Notes: generated from the letters alone by a model not told the origin. A stretch of DNA of 64,000 bases from Flavobacteriales bacterium UBA6057 (GCA_002428995.1 DIYJ01000005.1:32074-96073), one strand, 5' to 3'; positions 33,580-43,130 are shown, numbered from the stretch's first letter. Numbers and translations: made by a program.

Positions 33580-36521
33580 AACTCAACGGGAACTTCAAAT
33601 TTGATCTTTGTGCCTCTTGGGCGCCCCTGTTCATCCAAAAGTTCTATAACCTCGATACCTTCGCTACTCCCCAGCTTTTGCCACAGGAGTTTGATTCGAT
33701 CCTCTGTCATCGCCATTCCCGAAGGCTCCCGGTTTCTTCGGAAGGGAGCATTTGATTTTGCTGCAGAGATTCCAATGCCGTTGTCCTCGATTTCGCAGCG
33801 CAGTCGCTCGACATCCTTCCCCTGAAATGACAAACGAATATGACCGTCTGTGCCTTTGGGCTGAAGACCATGCCAAATGGCGTTTTCCAGGAAAGGCTGC
33901 ACCAGCATGGGAGGAATTTTCACAGTGTACGGATTCAATTCTGGATCGATGTCAATCTCAAAACGGACGTCAAAATCCAGGCGCAACGTCTCCAGTTCGA
34001 CATATTTTTTCAAGAGTTCCACCTCCTCGGTGAGCGAGACCGCTTCTTGGTTGGAATGGTTCAGCGCAGTTCGGATCATGCTTGCAAATACGGAGAGGTA
34101 GCGCTGTGCGGACAGGTTATCGGATTGCGTGATGAAATTCTGAATGGAATTGAGCGCGTTGAAGATGAAATGCGGATTCATCTGGGCTTTCAAAGCTTTT
34201 TGCTCGGCCTTTAGGGTGGCCATGGCTAGCGATCGCTCCTTCTTGAGCACCTGAATGCGCACATACACAAACAAAGCAGCCATGCCCAATAAACCAAAGA
34301 TCACAAGCCCCTGAAACCAGGCCTTCTGCCAAAAAGGGCTTGAAATGGAAAAAGCGATGGACTGCCCGGCCTCGCTCCACACCTCATCCCGGTTCATCGC
34401 CTGAACCTCGAAAACGTAGTCGCCTGGCGCCAGTTTCTGGTAAAGCGCCTCTTTCGATTTTGTATAGACCCAATCATCATCCACTCCTTTCAACCGGTAG
34501 CGGTAGGCGATCTTCCCGCGGTTTGCGTAGCTGGGAGAGTAATACGTGAACCTCAAGAAATTTTGAGTGTGATCGAAGGTATGATCAGCTCCGGGCTCCA
34601 CCCTTTGACCACCAGCCTCCACATCGGTGACAAACAGCTGCGCAGGTAAAGCCATCTCAGGAAGAGAATTGGGATCAAAACTGATCAAGCCACCAGAGGT
34701 AGCGAGGTAAATGCGCTGATCATAGCGAGCAATGGCGTAGATCTCATCAGCCCCCAGCCCGTTCATATGATTGAACAGTCGTGTTGTGTAGACGGGCTCA
34801 GCTTTCGCCTCGTTGACAGGTGTAAATTTGAAAAGCCCCTTATTCGAACCCGCCCAGATCACACCATCTTCGTCCATCATCAGGGCGTTGAAAGACACTA
34901 TTCCTTCAGTGGTGTTGAGTTTCCGGTCTATTCTATTAAGAACACCTTCCTTCACCAACCATGCGCCACTACCTTTTGTACCGATCAACACCTCTCCAGG
35001 CTCGAGGGCATCGCTGAAACAGCGAATACTAACATCCGAAAGTGGCGAGTCTGGTGGAGAAACAGTACCCGTATTACGATGGAATGTCCTATATCCTGTT
35101 GAGGTTCCCAACCAAAGCAGGCCCTTCGGATCGAGGTGCGAGCATCGAATGCGACTCTCTTCATACCAGCTGGTTCCTGGGGCTGATTGGACATCCTCAG
35201 CTTCCAACACAACGTGATATCCCACCAATAGAAGCGAGCCCTTCGGTTCTTCGAACACCGAGTAAACCTTCGCAGGCAGGTTGTCTAAAACTTTACCGTT
35301 TAACCGGAAAAAACTCTCGTAAACCCTTCTGCTAAGCACCCTACCATCAGAAAGCACGGACAGGCCCAATATTTCATCCCCTTCATACAGCATTCTCGGG
35401 GACGACAAACCAGAATCAAGGGACACTTCAGAGATCGTACCTGCCACTCCCCCCAGAATCAATCGGTTGCCACTGCGAACCATTCGACTCACTCCTTTAT
35501 GCTTTAATCCTAACGGATGTTGAATGAAGTGCAAACCGGGCGCATAAAAGACACCCTTCCCCAATGATGAAAACCAGAAACCGCCTTCATTATCCTGGAA
35601 GATGCACGTAATGGAAACCTCTTTCAGATAATGCCTCGGAGGGCGTTGAAAATTGGCATCGGCAAAGCAAAGGGCTCCGCCATTTCGAAGACCGATCCAA
35701 AGGTGCCCGTGATCGTCTTCCAACGGAGCATCAATCGCCACTGCCGGAAGCTTATAGGTTTGGACAATCTCACCATCGCGAATCTTCATCGCATACTCAT
35801 TCACAATGGCAACGAGGTCTCCATTCTTTAATCTGGATACATGGCTGCTGCCGAAGCGATTGACTCCGGGAAAAGGAAACCGAATCACCTTGTCACCGAT
35901 CCGAATCTTGCTGTAGGCCCGCTTTCCTCTTCCCTTCCTGATGCCGTATGAGCCTGATGAAACAGCCCCATTTGCCAGAGGATGTATGATCAACTGAATG
36001 CTGTCTATCCTTAAGTCATACAAAGGCTCCGTACCCTTGTCGCTAAGCTTGGTTGGAACACCTCTGGTGAAACTGAAGTACAGCTCTTTTTCGCTGATTA
36101 CCTCAAACTTCGAAACATCCTTGAAATCAGTCGGCAATCGTTCTATTTTATCATTTACTGCAGGCTGAATAAAGCGTTGCCCCTCGAAGTAGGCAAGTCG
36201 CCTGGAGGAGCATGAAGCCCATAAGCGGCCTTTGGCGTCAAGGGAAAACCTAAAAACATCATTGTCTGGAAGTCCATCCTCTTTAGTAAAACCCTTGAAC
36301 GTGTATCCGTCAAAGCGAGACACTCCATGATCAGTTGCAAACCAGAGGTACCCCTGATGGTCTTGAGCAATGTTATAAACCTCTGAACTTGGTAAACCAT
36401 CCTCTACACCATAGTTCCAATAAGCGGGTTCCTGCGCTTGCAAATTCATGCTGATCAAGCATGATAGCAAAAGGAAAAAAGCGCTCAAATTCCTAAGTGC
36501 ACAAGAGGTTCTCATCGACAA
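33576..36521 (-). CDS. Propeller-sensor LytS-type histidine kinase (second pair)
   Basis: A 981-residue sensor kinase. The signal peptide (SAFFLLLSCLISMNLQAQ) is followed by a periplasmic propeller beginning YWNYGVEDGLPSSEVYNIAQDHQGYLWFATDHGVSRFDG, with further blades (EDDHGHLWIGLRNGG; DNEGGFWFSSLGKG; DEDGVIWAGSNKGLFKF), a Y_Y_Y domain (AYRYRLKGVDDDWVYT; APGDYVFEVQA) and a membrane helix (WFQGLVIFGLLGMAALFVYV). The kinase domain has LKAQMNPHFIFNALNSIQNFI with His near residue 784, and PPMLVQPFLENAIWHGL and IEDNGIGI. It overlaps its response regulator by 4 bases. Its ligand is unknown. Confidence 0.93.
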   Translation of the reverse strand: MSMRTSCALRNLSAFFLLLSCLISMNLQAQEPAYWNYGVEDGLPSSEVYNIAQDHQGYLWFATDHGVSRFDGYTFKGFTKEDGLPDNDVFRFSLDAKGRLWASCSSRRLAYFEGQRFIQPAVNDKIERLPTDFKDVSKFEVISEKELYFSFTRGVPTKLSDKGTEPLYDLRIDSIQLIIHPLANGAVSSGSYGIRKGRGKRAYSKIRIGDKVIRFPFPGVNRFGSSHVSRLKNGDLVAIVNEYAMKIRDGEIVQTYKLPAVAIDAPLEDDHGHLWIGLRNGGALCFADANFQRPPRHYLKEVSITCIFQDNEGGFWFSSLGKGVFYAPGLHFIQHPLGLKHKGVSRMVRSGNRLILGGVAGTISEVSLDSGLSSPRMLYEGDEILGLSVLSDGRVLSRRVYESFFRLNGKVLDNLPAKVYSVFEEPKGSLLLVGYHVVLEAEDVQSAPGTSWYEESRIRCSHLDPKGLLWLGTSTGYRTFHRNTGTVSPPDSPLSDVSIRCFSDALEPGEVLIGTKGSGAWLVKEGVLNRIDRKLNTTEGIVSFNALMMDEDGVIWAGSNKGLFKFTPVNEAKAEPVYTTRLFNHMNGLGADEIYAIARYDQRIYLATSGGLISFDPNSLPEMALPAQLFVTDVEAGGQRVEPGADHTFDHTQNFLRFTYYSPSYANRGKIAYRYRLKGVDDDWVYTKSKEALYQKLAPGDYVFEVQAMNRDEVWSEAGQSIAFSISSPFWQKAWFQGLVIFGLLGMAALFVYVRIQVLKKERSLAMATLKAEQKALKAQMNPHFIFNALNSIQNFITQSDNLSAQRYLSVFASMIRTALNHSNQEAVSLTEEVELLKKYVELETLRLDFDVRFEIDIDPELNPYTVKIPPMLVQPFLENAIWHGLQPKGTDGHIRLSFQGKDVERLRCEIEDNGIGISAAKSNAPFRRNREPSGMAMTEDRIKLLWQKLGSSEGIEVIELLDEQGRPRGTKIKFEVPVEF

Positions 36522-36674
36522 AGGCGAAGATAGAGGCGCTGCGAATTACTACACGATCAGCAAATGTACAACCGTCCCGAATCTGGCTACGGAGGCAAAG
36601 TGAACTGCCACATTATTGCGAATGTGCATTGGGGTTGACAAAGTTTGAACTCAAACAAATCAATCCTTATTATC

Positions 36675-38870
36675 ATGAACAACAAACACATTAAGCTGAC
36701 CACCCTGATGTTGGGCATCGGTCTGGCGGCAAGTGCGCAATGGCTTTCTCCCGGTGGAAACCCATCTTTTACGGGTGACCCTCAAGTCAATGGAAACTTC
36801 AGAATCACCAACAACAACAAGGGCTACATGCTCCAATCCACTACCAGTGCACGCTATGGGCTGAAATATGGCAATGCCGGAAATGTAGGTAGCAGCGACA
36901 ACCTCGCACTTACCAATCGAGAAGGCGGAGGAAGTCTTCTACTTCAAACCTGTGGCACTGGTGGCGGAGCGGCTAACGAGGCGACCAGAATTGCTATTAC
37001 TCCGGGAGGGAATGTAGGTGTTCCGACCACTACCCCCGCAGCGCTTCTTCACGTAGGAACCATGACAGGCTTTGGGGATTTGAACGGAACAACCGGAACC
37101 ACGGTAAGGCAGAACCCTCCATTCCTGGTCGTTGGAAACCTGGGCGGAACAGGTGGAAACACAAACACCACTGCTGCTGAATTTAGGAGCCAACAAGACA
37201 ACTCATCGAGCGTGGGTATCCGAATCAGAGGGTCGAGGGTCAGCCTTGGCAACCTGGACGCTGCGCACATTGACTTAGCCAACTTCGCACGCGACAAAAA
37301 CACCGGAGTCAGGGACTTTGACATGGCGCGCATCGCAGCAGACATGCAGTCTACAGGAACAAACGAATCAGGCTACATGAAGTTTTACACCAACAATGGC
37401 ACAGGATTGAATCAGACGGTCTTGATCGATGCTACAGGCAACGTTGGAATTGGCTCCAACGCTAGCTATTCTGGTGTTATGCTCCCTACTCGCAGACTTG
37501 ATGTAGATGGCAACGGAAGGTTTAGAGACCTGCCAGGAGCTACTACTACTAATCCAACCGAATATGTGGTGGTAGACGCAGATGGGAATCTATTCACAAC
37601 AAGTGCAGGTGGTTCTGGTGGTGCTGATGCAGATTGGTTCCTCACCCCCAGCACCACAAACACTGCTACAGGGATTGGCCAGGACATTTATACGCTTGGA
37701 ACGGTTGGTATTGGAACCGGAACTCCTTCGACCAATAACTCCCTCGATGTGCTTCAAAATGCGGGAGTGACTGGAGCTTCCGGTATCAGGGTTATAAATA
37801 CAGAATCAGTTTCTAATCAAGGGAACATTCTGAACGGTATAGAAGGCCGCGTGGGGAGTACTGCAAATGCTGGCGGCCTCTATTATGGAGTTAGGTTCAC
37901 GGCTGAAAGTGTCAAGGACAATTATGGCGGCCACTTCACAGGTCGAGGTAGCTCTGCCTTTGGTAACTCTTGGGGTGTATATGCTTTGGCAGATGCAGGA
38001 GACGTGAATTTTGGTGTTCAAGGCCTTGCCCAGAATGGCAACCTCCTCAATACTGGCGGCTTGTTTGAAGCCACGGGCGGAACTGCCGCAACCAATATTG
38101 GTGGACAGTTTTGCGCCAGTGGAGGCGCGAACAACTACGCGATCATCGTTCCTGCAAACTGCGGTAACGTTGGAATCGGAACACCCACCCCAGATACAAG
38201 CTATATACTTGACATTGTGGGAGACGTAAACATCAATGGTACGGGCTACATAACGGGCGGCTCCTGGTCTTCTTCTGACAGAAGGTTCAAGCAGAACATT
38301 CGCGATGTGAAGAATGCCAACGAGCTCATCCAGCGACTGAGCGGTGTAACGTACAACTACCGTTCAGACATCGAAGGCTACAACTTCATGGAAGGACGCA
38401 GCTACGGTTTCATTGCTCAGGATCTTCAAAAGGTGATTCCAGAGTTGGTCACCACCAAGGAAGATGGCTACCTGGCGGTGAACTATCAAGGTGTGATCCC
38501 GGTGTTGGTGGAGGCCATGAAAGAGCAACAAGCTGAAATAGAAGCGCTGAAAGCATCTGTAGGTGCTGATCAAAACTCCGGTGAAGCACCCGGTTCACCA
38601 GCTTCAAATGGCTCAGGACACCAGCTCTTCCAGAATACACCAAACCCAACCAGCGGAGCTGCAGAGATCAAAACGTTGATCATGGGCGAAAGCCAGGGAA
38701 CCGTCTACATCTTCGACTCGTTCGGAAACCGCATGTTTGAAGCGGAAGTAGGTTCAGGCACACAAGTCACCAGAATTGAAGATGGTCTGCTGATGACGGG
38801 CAGCTACTTCTATTCACTGCTTGTAGATGGCGAGTTCATCGATTCCAAAAAGATGGTAGTGGTGAAGTAG
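36675..38870 (+). CDS. Surface protein with S74 intramolecular chaperone domain and T9SS type A signal
   Basis: A 731-residue protein from ATG 36675 with a short signal peptide (LTTLMLGIGLAASAQ). The long central part is Gly/Asn/Thr-rich with repeated GNVGIG-type motifs, as in trimeric fibre shafts. Residues ~535-630 contain SSSDRRFKQNIRDVKNANELIQRLSGVTYNYR ... YGFIAQDLQKVIPELV ... YQGVIPVLVEAMKEQQAEIEAL, the peptidase S74/endosialidase chaperone that helps fibre trimers fold and, in phage, then cleaves itself off at the SD motif. Here a type A sorting domain (LFQNTPNPTSGAAEIKTLI ... LLMTGSYFYSLLVDG) follows the chaperone. Self-cleavage would therefore separate fibre from export signal. A terminator lies at 38900. 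Confidence 0.88.
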   Translation: MNNKHIKLTTLMLGIGLAASAQWLSPGGNPSFTGDPQVNGNFRITNNNKGYMLQSTTSARYGLKYGNAGNVGSSDNLALTNREGGGSLLLQTCGTGGGAANEATRIAITPGGNVGVPTTTPAALLHVGTMTGFGDLNGTTGTTVRQNPPFLVVGNLGGTGGNTNTTAAEFRSQQDNSSSVGIRIRGSRVSLGNLDAAHIDLANFARDKNTGVRDFDMARIAADMQSTGTNESGYMKFYTNNGTGLNQTVLIDATGNVGIGSNASYSGVMLPTRRLDVDGNGRFRDLPGATTTNPTEYVVVDADGNLFTTSAGGSGGADADWFLTPSTTNTATGIGQDIYTLGTVGIGTGTPSTNNSLDVLQNAGVTGASGIRVINTESVSNQGNILNGIEGRVGSTANAGGLYYGVRFTAESVKDNYGGHFTGRGSSAFGNSWGVYALADAGDVNFGVQGLAQNGNLLNTGGLFEATGGTAATNIGGQFCASGGANNYAIIVPANCGNVGIGTPTPDTSYILDIVGDVNINGTGYITGGSWSSSDRRFKQNIRDVKNANELIQRLSGVTYNYRSDIEGYNFMEGRSYGFIAQDLQKVIPELVTTKEDGYLAVNYQGVIPVLVEAMKEQQAEIEALKASVGADQNSGEAPGSPASNGSGHQLFQNTPNPTSGAAEIKTLIMGESQGTVYIFDSFGNRMFEAEVGSGTQVTRIEDGLLMTGSYFYSLLVDGEFIDSKKMVVVK

Positions 38871-38899
38871 CGGACAACTTCTCCATACTGAGAATATTC

Positions 38900-38927
38900 A
38901 AGGCTCACGCTCAGCGTGGGCCTTTTT
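38900..38927 (+). terminator. Rho-independent terminator
   Basis: AAGGCTCACGC (38900-38910) pairs with GCGTGGGCCTT (38914-38924) around a 3-base loop, with one G-U pair, followed by a T tract to 38927. It lies 30 bases after the stop of the fibre-like T9SS gene. Confidence 0.88.
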
Positions 38928-38959
38928 CATTTCCTGAAACAAATTCGGATAAATCTGTT

Positions 38960-38994
38960 TTGTAATCAATTGGTTACATATATTTGTAACCAAT
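38960..38994 (+). promoter_or_regulatory. Promoter and operator of the ArsR/SRPBCC operon
   Basis: ATTGGTTAC (38969-38977) is repeated exactly in inverted form as GTAACCAAT (38986-38994) with 8 bases between, and related half-sites GTAATCAAT (38962) and CAGTTAC (to 39001) flank it. The -7 box TATATTTG (38979-38986) lies inside the palindrome and a TTG is at 38960-38962. The start codon is 14 bases after the palindrome. This is the layout expected for autorepression by the ArsR-type protein encoded next. Confidence 0.8.
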
Positions 38995-39007
38995 CAGTTA
39001 CAATTAA

Positions 39008-39331
39008 ATGAGACGAGACGTATTCCAGGCGATTGCTGATCCAACACGTAGGCAAATCGTATCGATGCTAACACATAAACCACTCAACCTCAACGCAGTG
39101 GCAGACGCATTTGAAATCAGCCGTCCAGCCATCTCCAAGCACGTAAAAATCCTGAATGAATGCGGTATCGTGACCATCGAACAACGTGGCCGGGAACGCT
39201 TTTGCCGCATCCAGCCCGAAAGCCTGAAGGAAGTCGCGGACTGGATCGCCCCTTTCCAACAGCTTTGGGAGCAACGCCTCGACTCCTTTGAAACTTACCT
39301 GGAACAGTTAAAAACCGTACGCAATCAATAA
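39008..39331 (+). CDS. ArsR-family winged-helix transcriptional regulator
   Basis: A 107-residue regulator with the classical ArsR winged helix: FQAIADPTRRQIVSMLTHKPLNLNAVADAFEISRPAISKHVKILNECGIVTIEQRGRERFCRIQPESLKEVADWI. It has no CxC metal site, so it belongs to the branch linked to SRPBCC proteins rather than the metal sensors. It starts 14 bases after a palindrome overlapping the -7 box, so it should repress its own operon. Five bases downstream begins the SRPBCC gene; such ArsR-SRPBCC pairs are common and their inducers are mostly unknown small hydrophobic molecules. Confidence 0.93.
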   Translation: MRRDVFQAIADPTRRQIVSMLTHKPLNLNAVADAFEISRPAISKHVKILNECGIVTIEQRGRERFCRIQPESLKEVADWIAPFQQLWEQRLDSFETYLEQLKTVRNQ

Positions 39332-39336
39332 TCACT

Positions 39337-39801
39337 ATGGATCTATCAACCATCGCAGACCGCATTGTAACCATGCAACGCACTTTCAATGCTCCCATCG
39401 ACCTTGTTTGGGAAGCGTGGACACAACCGGAGCACATCGCCCAATGGTGGGGCCCGAAAGGCATGAACACGAACGTAGAAGAGCATGACTTCAAGGAAGG
39501 AGGAAGCTGGAAATACACCATGCTCATGCCTGACGGCAAGCCTTTCTCCGCCTTTGGCGTGTACTCTGAGATTGTGCCCAAAGAGCGCATTGTCACTTCA
39601 GCCAACTTCCCTCCCATGACACACAATGTCATCCTGCACATGGTATTCGAAGCACAGGGAGCGCAAACGCTCTTCACCTTCAGCGTCATCCACGACACCC
39701 CGGAATACAAGGATGCACAGGTGAAAATGGGCTTCGAGAATGGCTGGGGATCACAGTTCGACCGACTGAACGACTACCTGGAAAACACCGCACTCAGCTA
39801 G
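39337..39801 (+). CDS. SRPBCC (AHSA1-like) ligand-binding protein
   Basis: A 154-residue cytoplasmic protein of the START/Bet-v1-like superfamily, AHSA1 branch. It shows RTFNAPIDLVWEAWTQPEHIAQWWGPKGMNT near the start, the hallmark first strand and WxxWT..EhiaqWWgP motif, followed by FKEGGSWKYTMLMPDGK, YSEIVPKERIVTS, TLFTFSVIHDTPEYKDA and a C-terminal helix (GFENGWGSQFDRLNDYLE). The fold forms a deep hydrophobic cavity. It is co-transcribed with the ArsR-type regulator five bases upstream and ends at the terminator at 39841. A role in binding the effector sensed by the operon is plausible but not shown. Confidence 0.93.
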   Translation: MDLSTIADRIVTMQRTFNAPIDLVWEAWTQPEHIAQWWGPKGMNTNVEEHDFKEGGSWKYTMLMPDGKPFSAFGVYSEIVPKERIVTSANFPPMTHNVILHMVFEAQGAQTLFTFSVIHDTPEYKDAQVKMGFENGWGSQFDRLNDYLENTALS

Positions 39802-39840
39802 ACTACTCCCCTCACCTTCTCGCCAAAACATCAAAACGTG

Positions 39841-39871
39841 AAAAGGCCGACCAGCAGTGGTCGGCCTTTTT
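39841..39871. terminator. Bidirectional rho-independent terminator
   Basis: AAAAGGCCGACCA (39841-39853) and TGGTCGGCCTTTT (39858-39870) form a perfect 13-bp stem with a GCAG loop. T follows on the plus strand, and the A-run serves the minus strand. It separates convergent genes. Confidence 0.92.
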
Positions 39872-39894
39872 CTACACCTGCACAAGAGTGCTAC

Positions 39895-42800
39895 CTAGCG
39901 CTTCATCACCTTTCCCATGATCTGCTGATCACCTGTCGTGTAAATCACAAAGTAGAGACCTGCTGTTTGATCTGTGAGGTCAAGCGTGGTGGTTTGATCG
40001 CTCATCCCTTCTACAACGCTTACCGTTTCACCCAGCGCATTGAGCACTGTGAGACCTCCACCTGTAGCCACCTCCGCAGGTAAACGGACGCTCATCACAT
40101 CCGACACCGGATTTGGATACACTTCCAGGCTGTTCATATCCGCGATGGCCACATGCTCTTGATGCTCCTGCTTCGAAAACACATTGCACTCCATGCTGAG
40201 GTTGCTGTTGGCATTTGAACAGGGAATCCCCTGAGCCGTGGCCGAAACTGCTGAAGTACTGCTGAACGTAGGAATTCCAATATTGCTGCGTGAAATAGGA
40301 TCAGATTTCACATTCGTAAAGCAATTGCTGGTACCTGAGTTGAGATCAGTGGACACCACATCGACCGCGAAGTTTGAATTCAGAAGCCGGGGCGCAAGGA
40401 AAACATAGCCATTGCCATCTGACCTGTAGGTCAGCAGTTCCTGATTGAAAATGTGTGGATGTTCGCCATCAAACGTTGAAAACACATTGTTTCCATGGGC
40501 GTGGAAGTTGGTTGATACAGGGTCGTACAACAATGCATTGAACAGCGTGCCGGTATACTTATCAAACTCCACCACCCAGGCCGTAGCATTGAAGGACGAA
40601 ACCGTTGGATATCCAGTTTTGAAATATCCGCCCATGGCGAGACGACCTGAATTGAAGACACTCTCCCGCAACTCAAAGCCAGCAGCATCGTGCGATCCAT
40701 AGGTCGGATCCAACTCGAGGTAGTAACCTCCCACCACCACGGGATTGCCACCAAAGATGTCTCCGTAGATCGTGATTTGAGGATTGTGAATGATGCTATT
40801 GTTAGACATCAGGTAGAGCTCATCGCTTGTACTACTGTACACAGCGGAAACGCCTACGTGCTGATGGTTGGTAGACTGAAAAGAGTGATTGGAAGTGATG
40901 TTCAGATTAAAGTCCAGGAAAGCAGAGAGTACACCCTGACGAATGGTTCCACCATCGTCCCAGTCATGACTACCGGTGACGTAGAAGCCATTGGGTAATT
41001 CTACGATATCGTTGATAGAAGCTTGCTGCTCATCATTGCCAGAAAACTCAGCCATGATGCCCGTGTAGTTCAAATTGAGGTCAAACTGCATCACCACTGC
41101 CCTGTTGTTGGTGTAGGGATAATTGAAACTGGTGGTACGCATTCCTCCCACCACGTAGGTATTGTTGACACTGGAATAGATCACATTGGTAAACGCACTT
41201 CCTCCAAAGCCATTGACCACGCGATCATCAATGCAGTTTCCATTTCCGTTCAGCTTAGCAATGTACATCTGAATTTGCCCCGAAACGGTGGTATACCCCA
41301 CAACCACCAAGTCACCGTTGGCGTCTTCGAGAATGTCCAGTGCCCGATCATCCGCTGAAAGGTCGATGTAGCGTTCCCACACCATGTTCCCGCTGTCATC
41401 CATTTTGAATACATGGATGTCGTTATTACCATTTCTGAATTCGGTGCCCGCCACTACATACCCGCAAAAGGAGGATGTTTCGATCGAATAGTGATTGTGG
41501 TCGGTGCTGAATTGAGAAACCGTGTGCTGGAAGTTTTGAGAGACACAAGGCGCAGGTGGAGGACTGATGGCACAGAGCTCAGCTGTTGTACTGGGAGCAG
41601 CGCTACAGCTAAAACTTTGGCTGGACTGTGTCATGAAACCAGGCGAGTTGTACGTGGTGATCGGCTGCTCGGAAATCGGACCAGGACTCCACGACAGAGG
41701 GTCCAAACAATCGTTGCTCACATGGTTGAAGTCCGTGGAGATGACCTCAAGACCGTAGTTCCCTCCCACTGTTCGCGGCCCTACGTAAACATAACCGGCA
41801 CCATCAGGCCGAATGGTGAGGATCTCCTGACTGAAAATATAGGGATGAACACCGGCAAACGTTGAGAACATCCCTCCACCGTGAGCGTGAAAATTGGGCG
41901 AAGGAGCAGAATTAACTACCGTTTGAACATTGGTTCCTGTTGCCTTCTGAAACTCCGCCAGCCAAGGCGCAGCGTTTGTGTAGGGCGCGCCTCCGCCCGT
42001 GCGGAAGTAACCCGCTGCCACAAGGTTGTTGGGATTGTAGATGCTCTGTTTCAATTCAAACCCGGAAGCATTGGCAGGACCAAAATTGGGATCAAGACCG
42101 AGGTAGTAATTCCCGGTGATGGCAGCGCTCATCGTTGATGCAGAAGAGATCGTGGTGATCTGCGGATTGTGAAAAGCGCTGTTGTTGGACATGATGTAGA
42201 GCTTGTCCGTTCCACTATCGTAAACAGACGAAACGCCTTCGTGCTGCGAGTTTGTAGACTCGAAGCTAAGGGTGTTGGTCACATTCAGGTTCAAATCAAG
42301 CCAGGCAGCTAAAACGCCCTGAATGCCTATCTCATCATCGATACTGCCCGTGATGAAGTATCCATTGGGCATCTCGATGATGTCGTTCACTGAGGCATGA
42401 TGATGCTCCACTCCACGGAGCTCTCTTACGTTGCCCATGGTAAGGTTTGCATCAAACTCCAGCACAATGGCATAGTTATCATAAAGCGGATTGGTAAACT
42501 GATCCGCTCGCATACCACCCACAATGTAGCTCTGACTGGCTCCAGACCAGATGATGTTGGTACCAGCACTTACAGGATAACCAGAGGCTATGGTGTTTTG
42601 CTCACAGGCACAGGCAGAATTGAACCTGGCTACAATGAGCTCAGGAAGCCCATTCACCATCGTGTATCCAGTAACCACAATGCGTTGGTTTGGGTCTTCC
42701 GTCACGTCCAGTGCACGATCGTCAGACGAAAGGTCCAGCGTTTGCTCGCAAAGCACGTTTCCATTCGGATCCATTTTGAAGACATGAATCTTGTTGTTTC

Positions 42801-42969
42801 CAGGCTCAAAGAGCGTTCCCGCAAAGAGCATGTCACCACCGGCAGTGGTTTCGACCGAATAGTGATTGAAGTCAGTATTCGCCCTCGTGAGGGTCTTTTC
42901 AAAGTTCTGTGCACACAGCAGGCTCGTGGCCAACAGCGACAGAACAAGCATTAAGCTGCTTTTTCTCAT
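39895..42969 (-). CDS. T9SS type A protein with internal duplication (two ~460-residue halves)
   Basis: A 1024-residue secreted protein. Signal peptide RKSSLMLVLSLLATSLLCAQ. The body consists of two homologous halves. The first begins NFEKTLTRANTDFNHYSVETTAGGDMLFAGTLF and the second (~residue 485) NFQHTVSQFSTDHNHYSIETSSFCGYVVAGTEF. Matching pairs continue: HVFKMDPNGNV/HVFKMDDSGNM, LSSDDRALDVTEDPN/LSADDRALDILEDAN, YIVGGMRADQF/YVVGGMRTTSF, HAHGGGMFSTFAGVHPYIFSQEILT/HAHGNNVFSTFDGEHPHIFNQELLT. Each half looks like a beta-propeller of delta-60/SBBP type. The end is a type A sorting domain (LEVYPNPVSDVMSV ... LTDQTAGLYFVIY, then basic KVMKR). Ligand unknown. Confidence 0.87.
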   Translation of the reverse strand: MRKSSLMLVLSLLATSLLCAQNFEKTLTRANTDFNHYSVETTAGGDMLFAGTLFEPGNNKIHVFKMDPNGNVLCEQTLDLSSDDRALDVTEDPNQRIVVTGYTMVNGLPELIVARFNSACACEQNTIASGYPVSAGTNIIWSGASQSYIVGGMRADQFTNPLYDNYAIVLEFDANLTMGNVRELRGVEHHHASVNDIIEMPNGYFITGSIDDEIGIQGVLAAWLDLNLNVTNTLSFESTNSQHEGVSSVYDSGTDKLYIMSNNSAFHNPQITTISSASTMSAAITGNYYLGLDPNFGPANASGFELKQSIYNPNNLVAAGYFRTGGGAPYTNAAPWLAEFQKATGTNVQTVVNSAPSPNFHAHGGGMFSTFAGVHPYIFSQEILTIRPDGAGYVYVGPRTVGGNYGLEVISTDFNHVSNDCLDPLSWSPGPISEQPITTYNSPGFMTQSSQSFSCSAAPSTTAELCAISPPPAPCVSQNFQHTVSQFSTDHNHYSIETSSFCGYVVAGTEFRNGNNDIHVFKMDDSGNMVWERYIDLSADDRALDILEDANGDLVVVGYTTVSGQIQMYIAKLNGNGNCIDDRVVNGFGGSAFTNVIYSSVNNTYVVGGMRTTSFNYPYTNNRAVVMQFDLNLNYTGIMAEFSGNDEQQASINDIVELPNGFYVTGSHDWDDGGTIRQGVLSAFLDFNLNITSNHSFQSTNHQHVGVSAVYSSTSDELYLMSNNSIIHNPQITIYGDIFGGNPVVVGGYYLELDPTYGSHDAAGFELRESVFNSGRLAMGGYFKTGYPTVSSFNATAWVVEFDKYTGTLFNALLYDPVSTNFHAHGNNVFSTFDGEHPHIFNQELLTYRSDGNGYVFLAPRLLNSNFAVDVVSTDLNSGTSNCFTNVKSDPISRSNIGIPTFSSTSAVSATAQGIPCSNANSNLSMECNVFSKQEHQEHVAIADMNSLEVYPNPVSDVMSVRLPAEVATGGGLTVLNALGETVSVVEGMSDQTTTLDLTDQTAGLYFVIYTTGDQQIMGKVMKR

Positions 42970-43130
42970 GATTTAGGTAATTAAGTGGCGCCTACTCTGT
43001 TGATGCTTTTCGGCAATCGCACTCAGTGTTTCAAGATGTGGTCAGACCGCTGGAACCAGCATACGCGTATAGGCCTCGACCCGTGATGTCCACCGATGCA
43101 TCAAAACTGCCATGGAAGCGCCATCACCAC

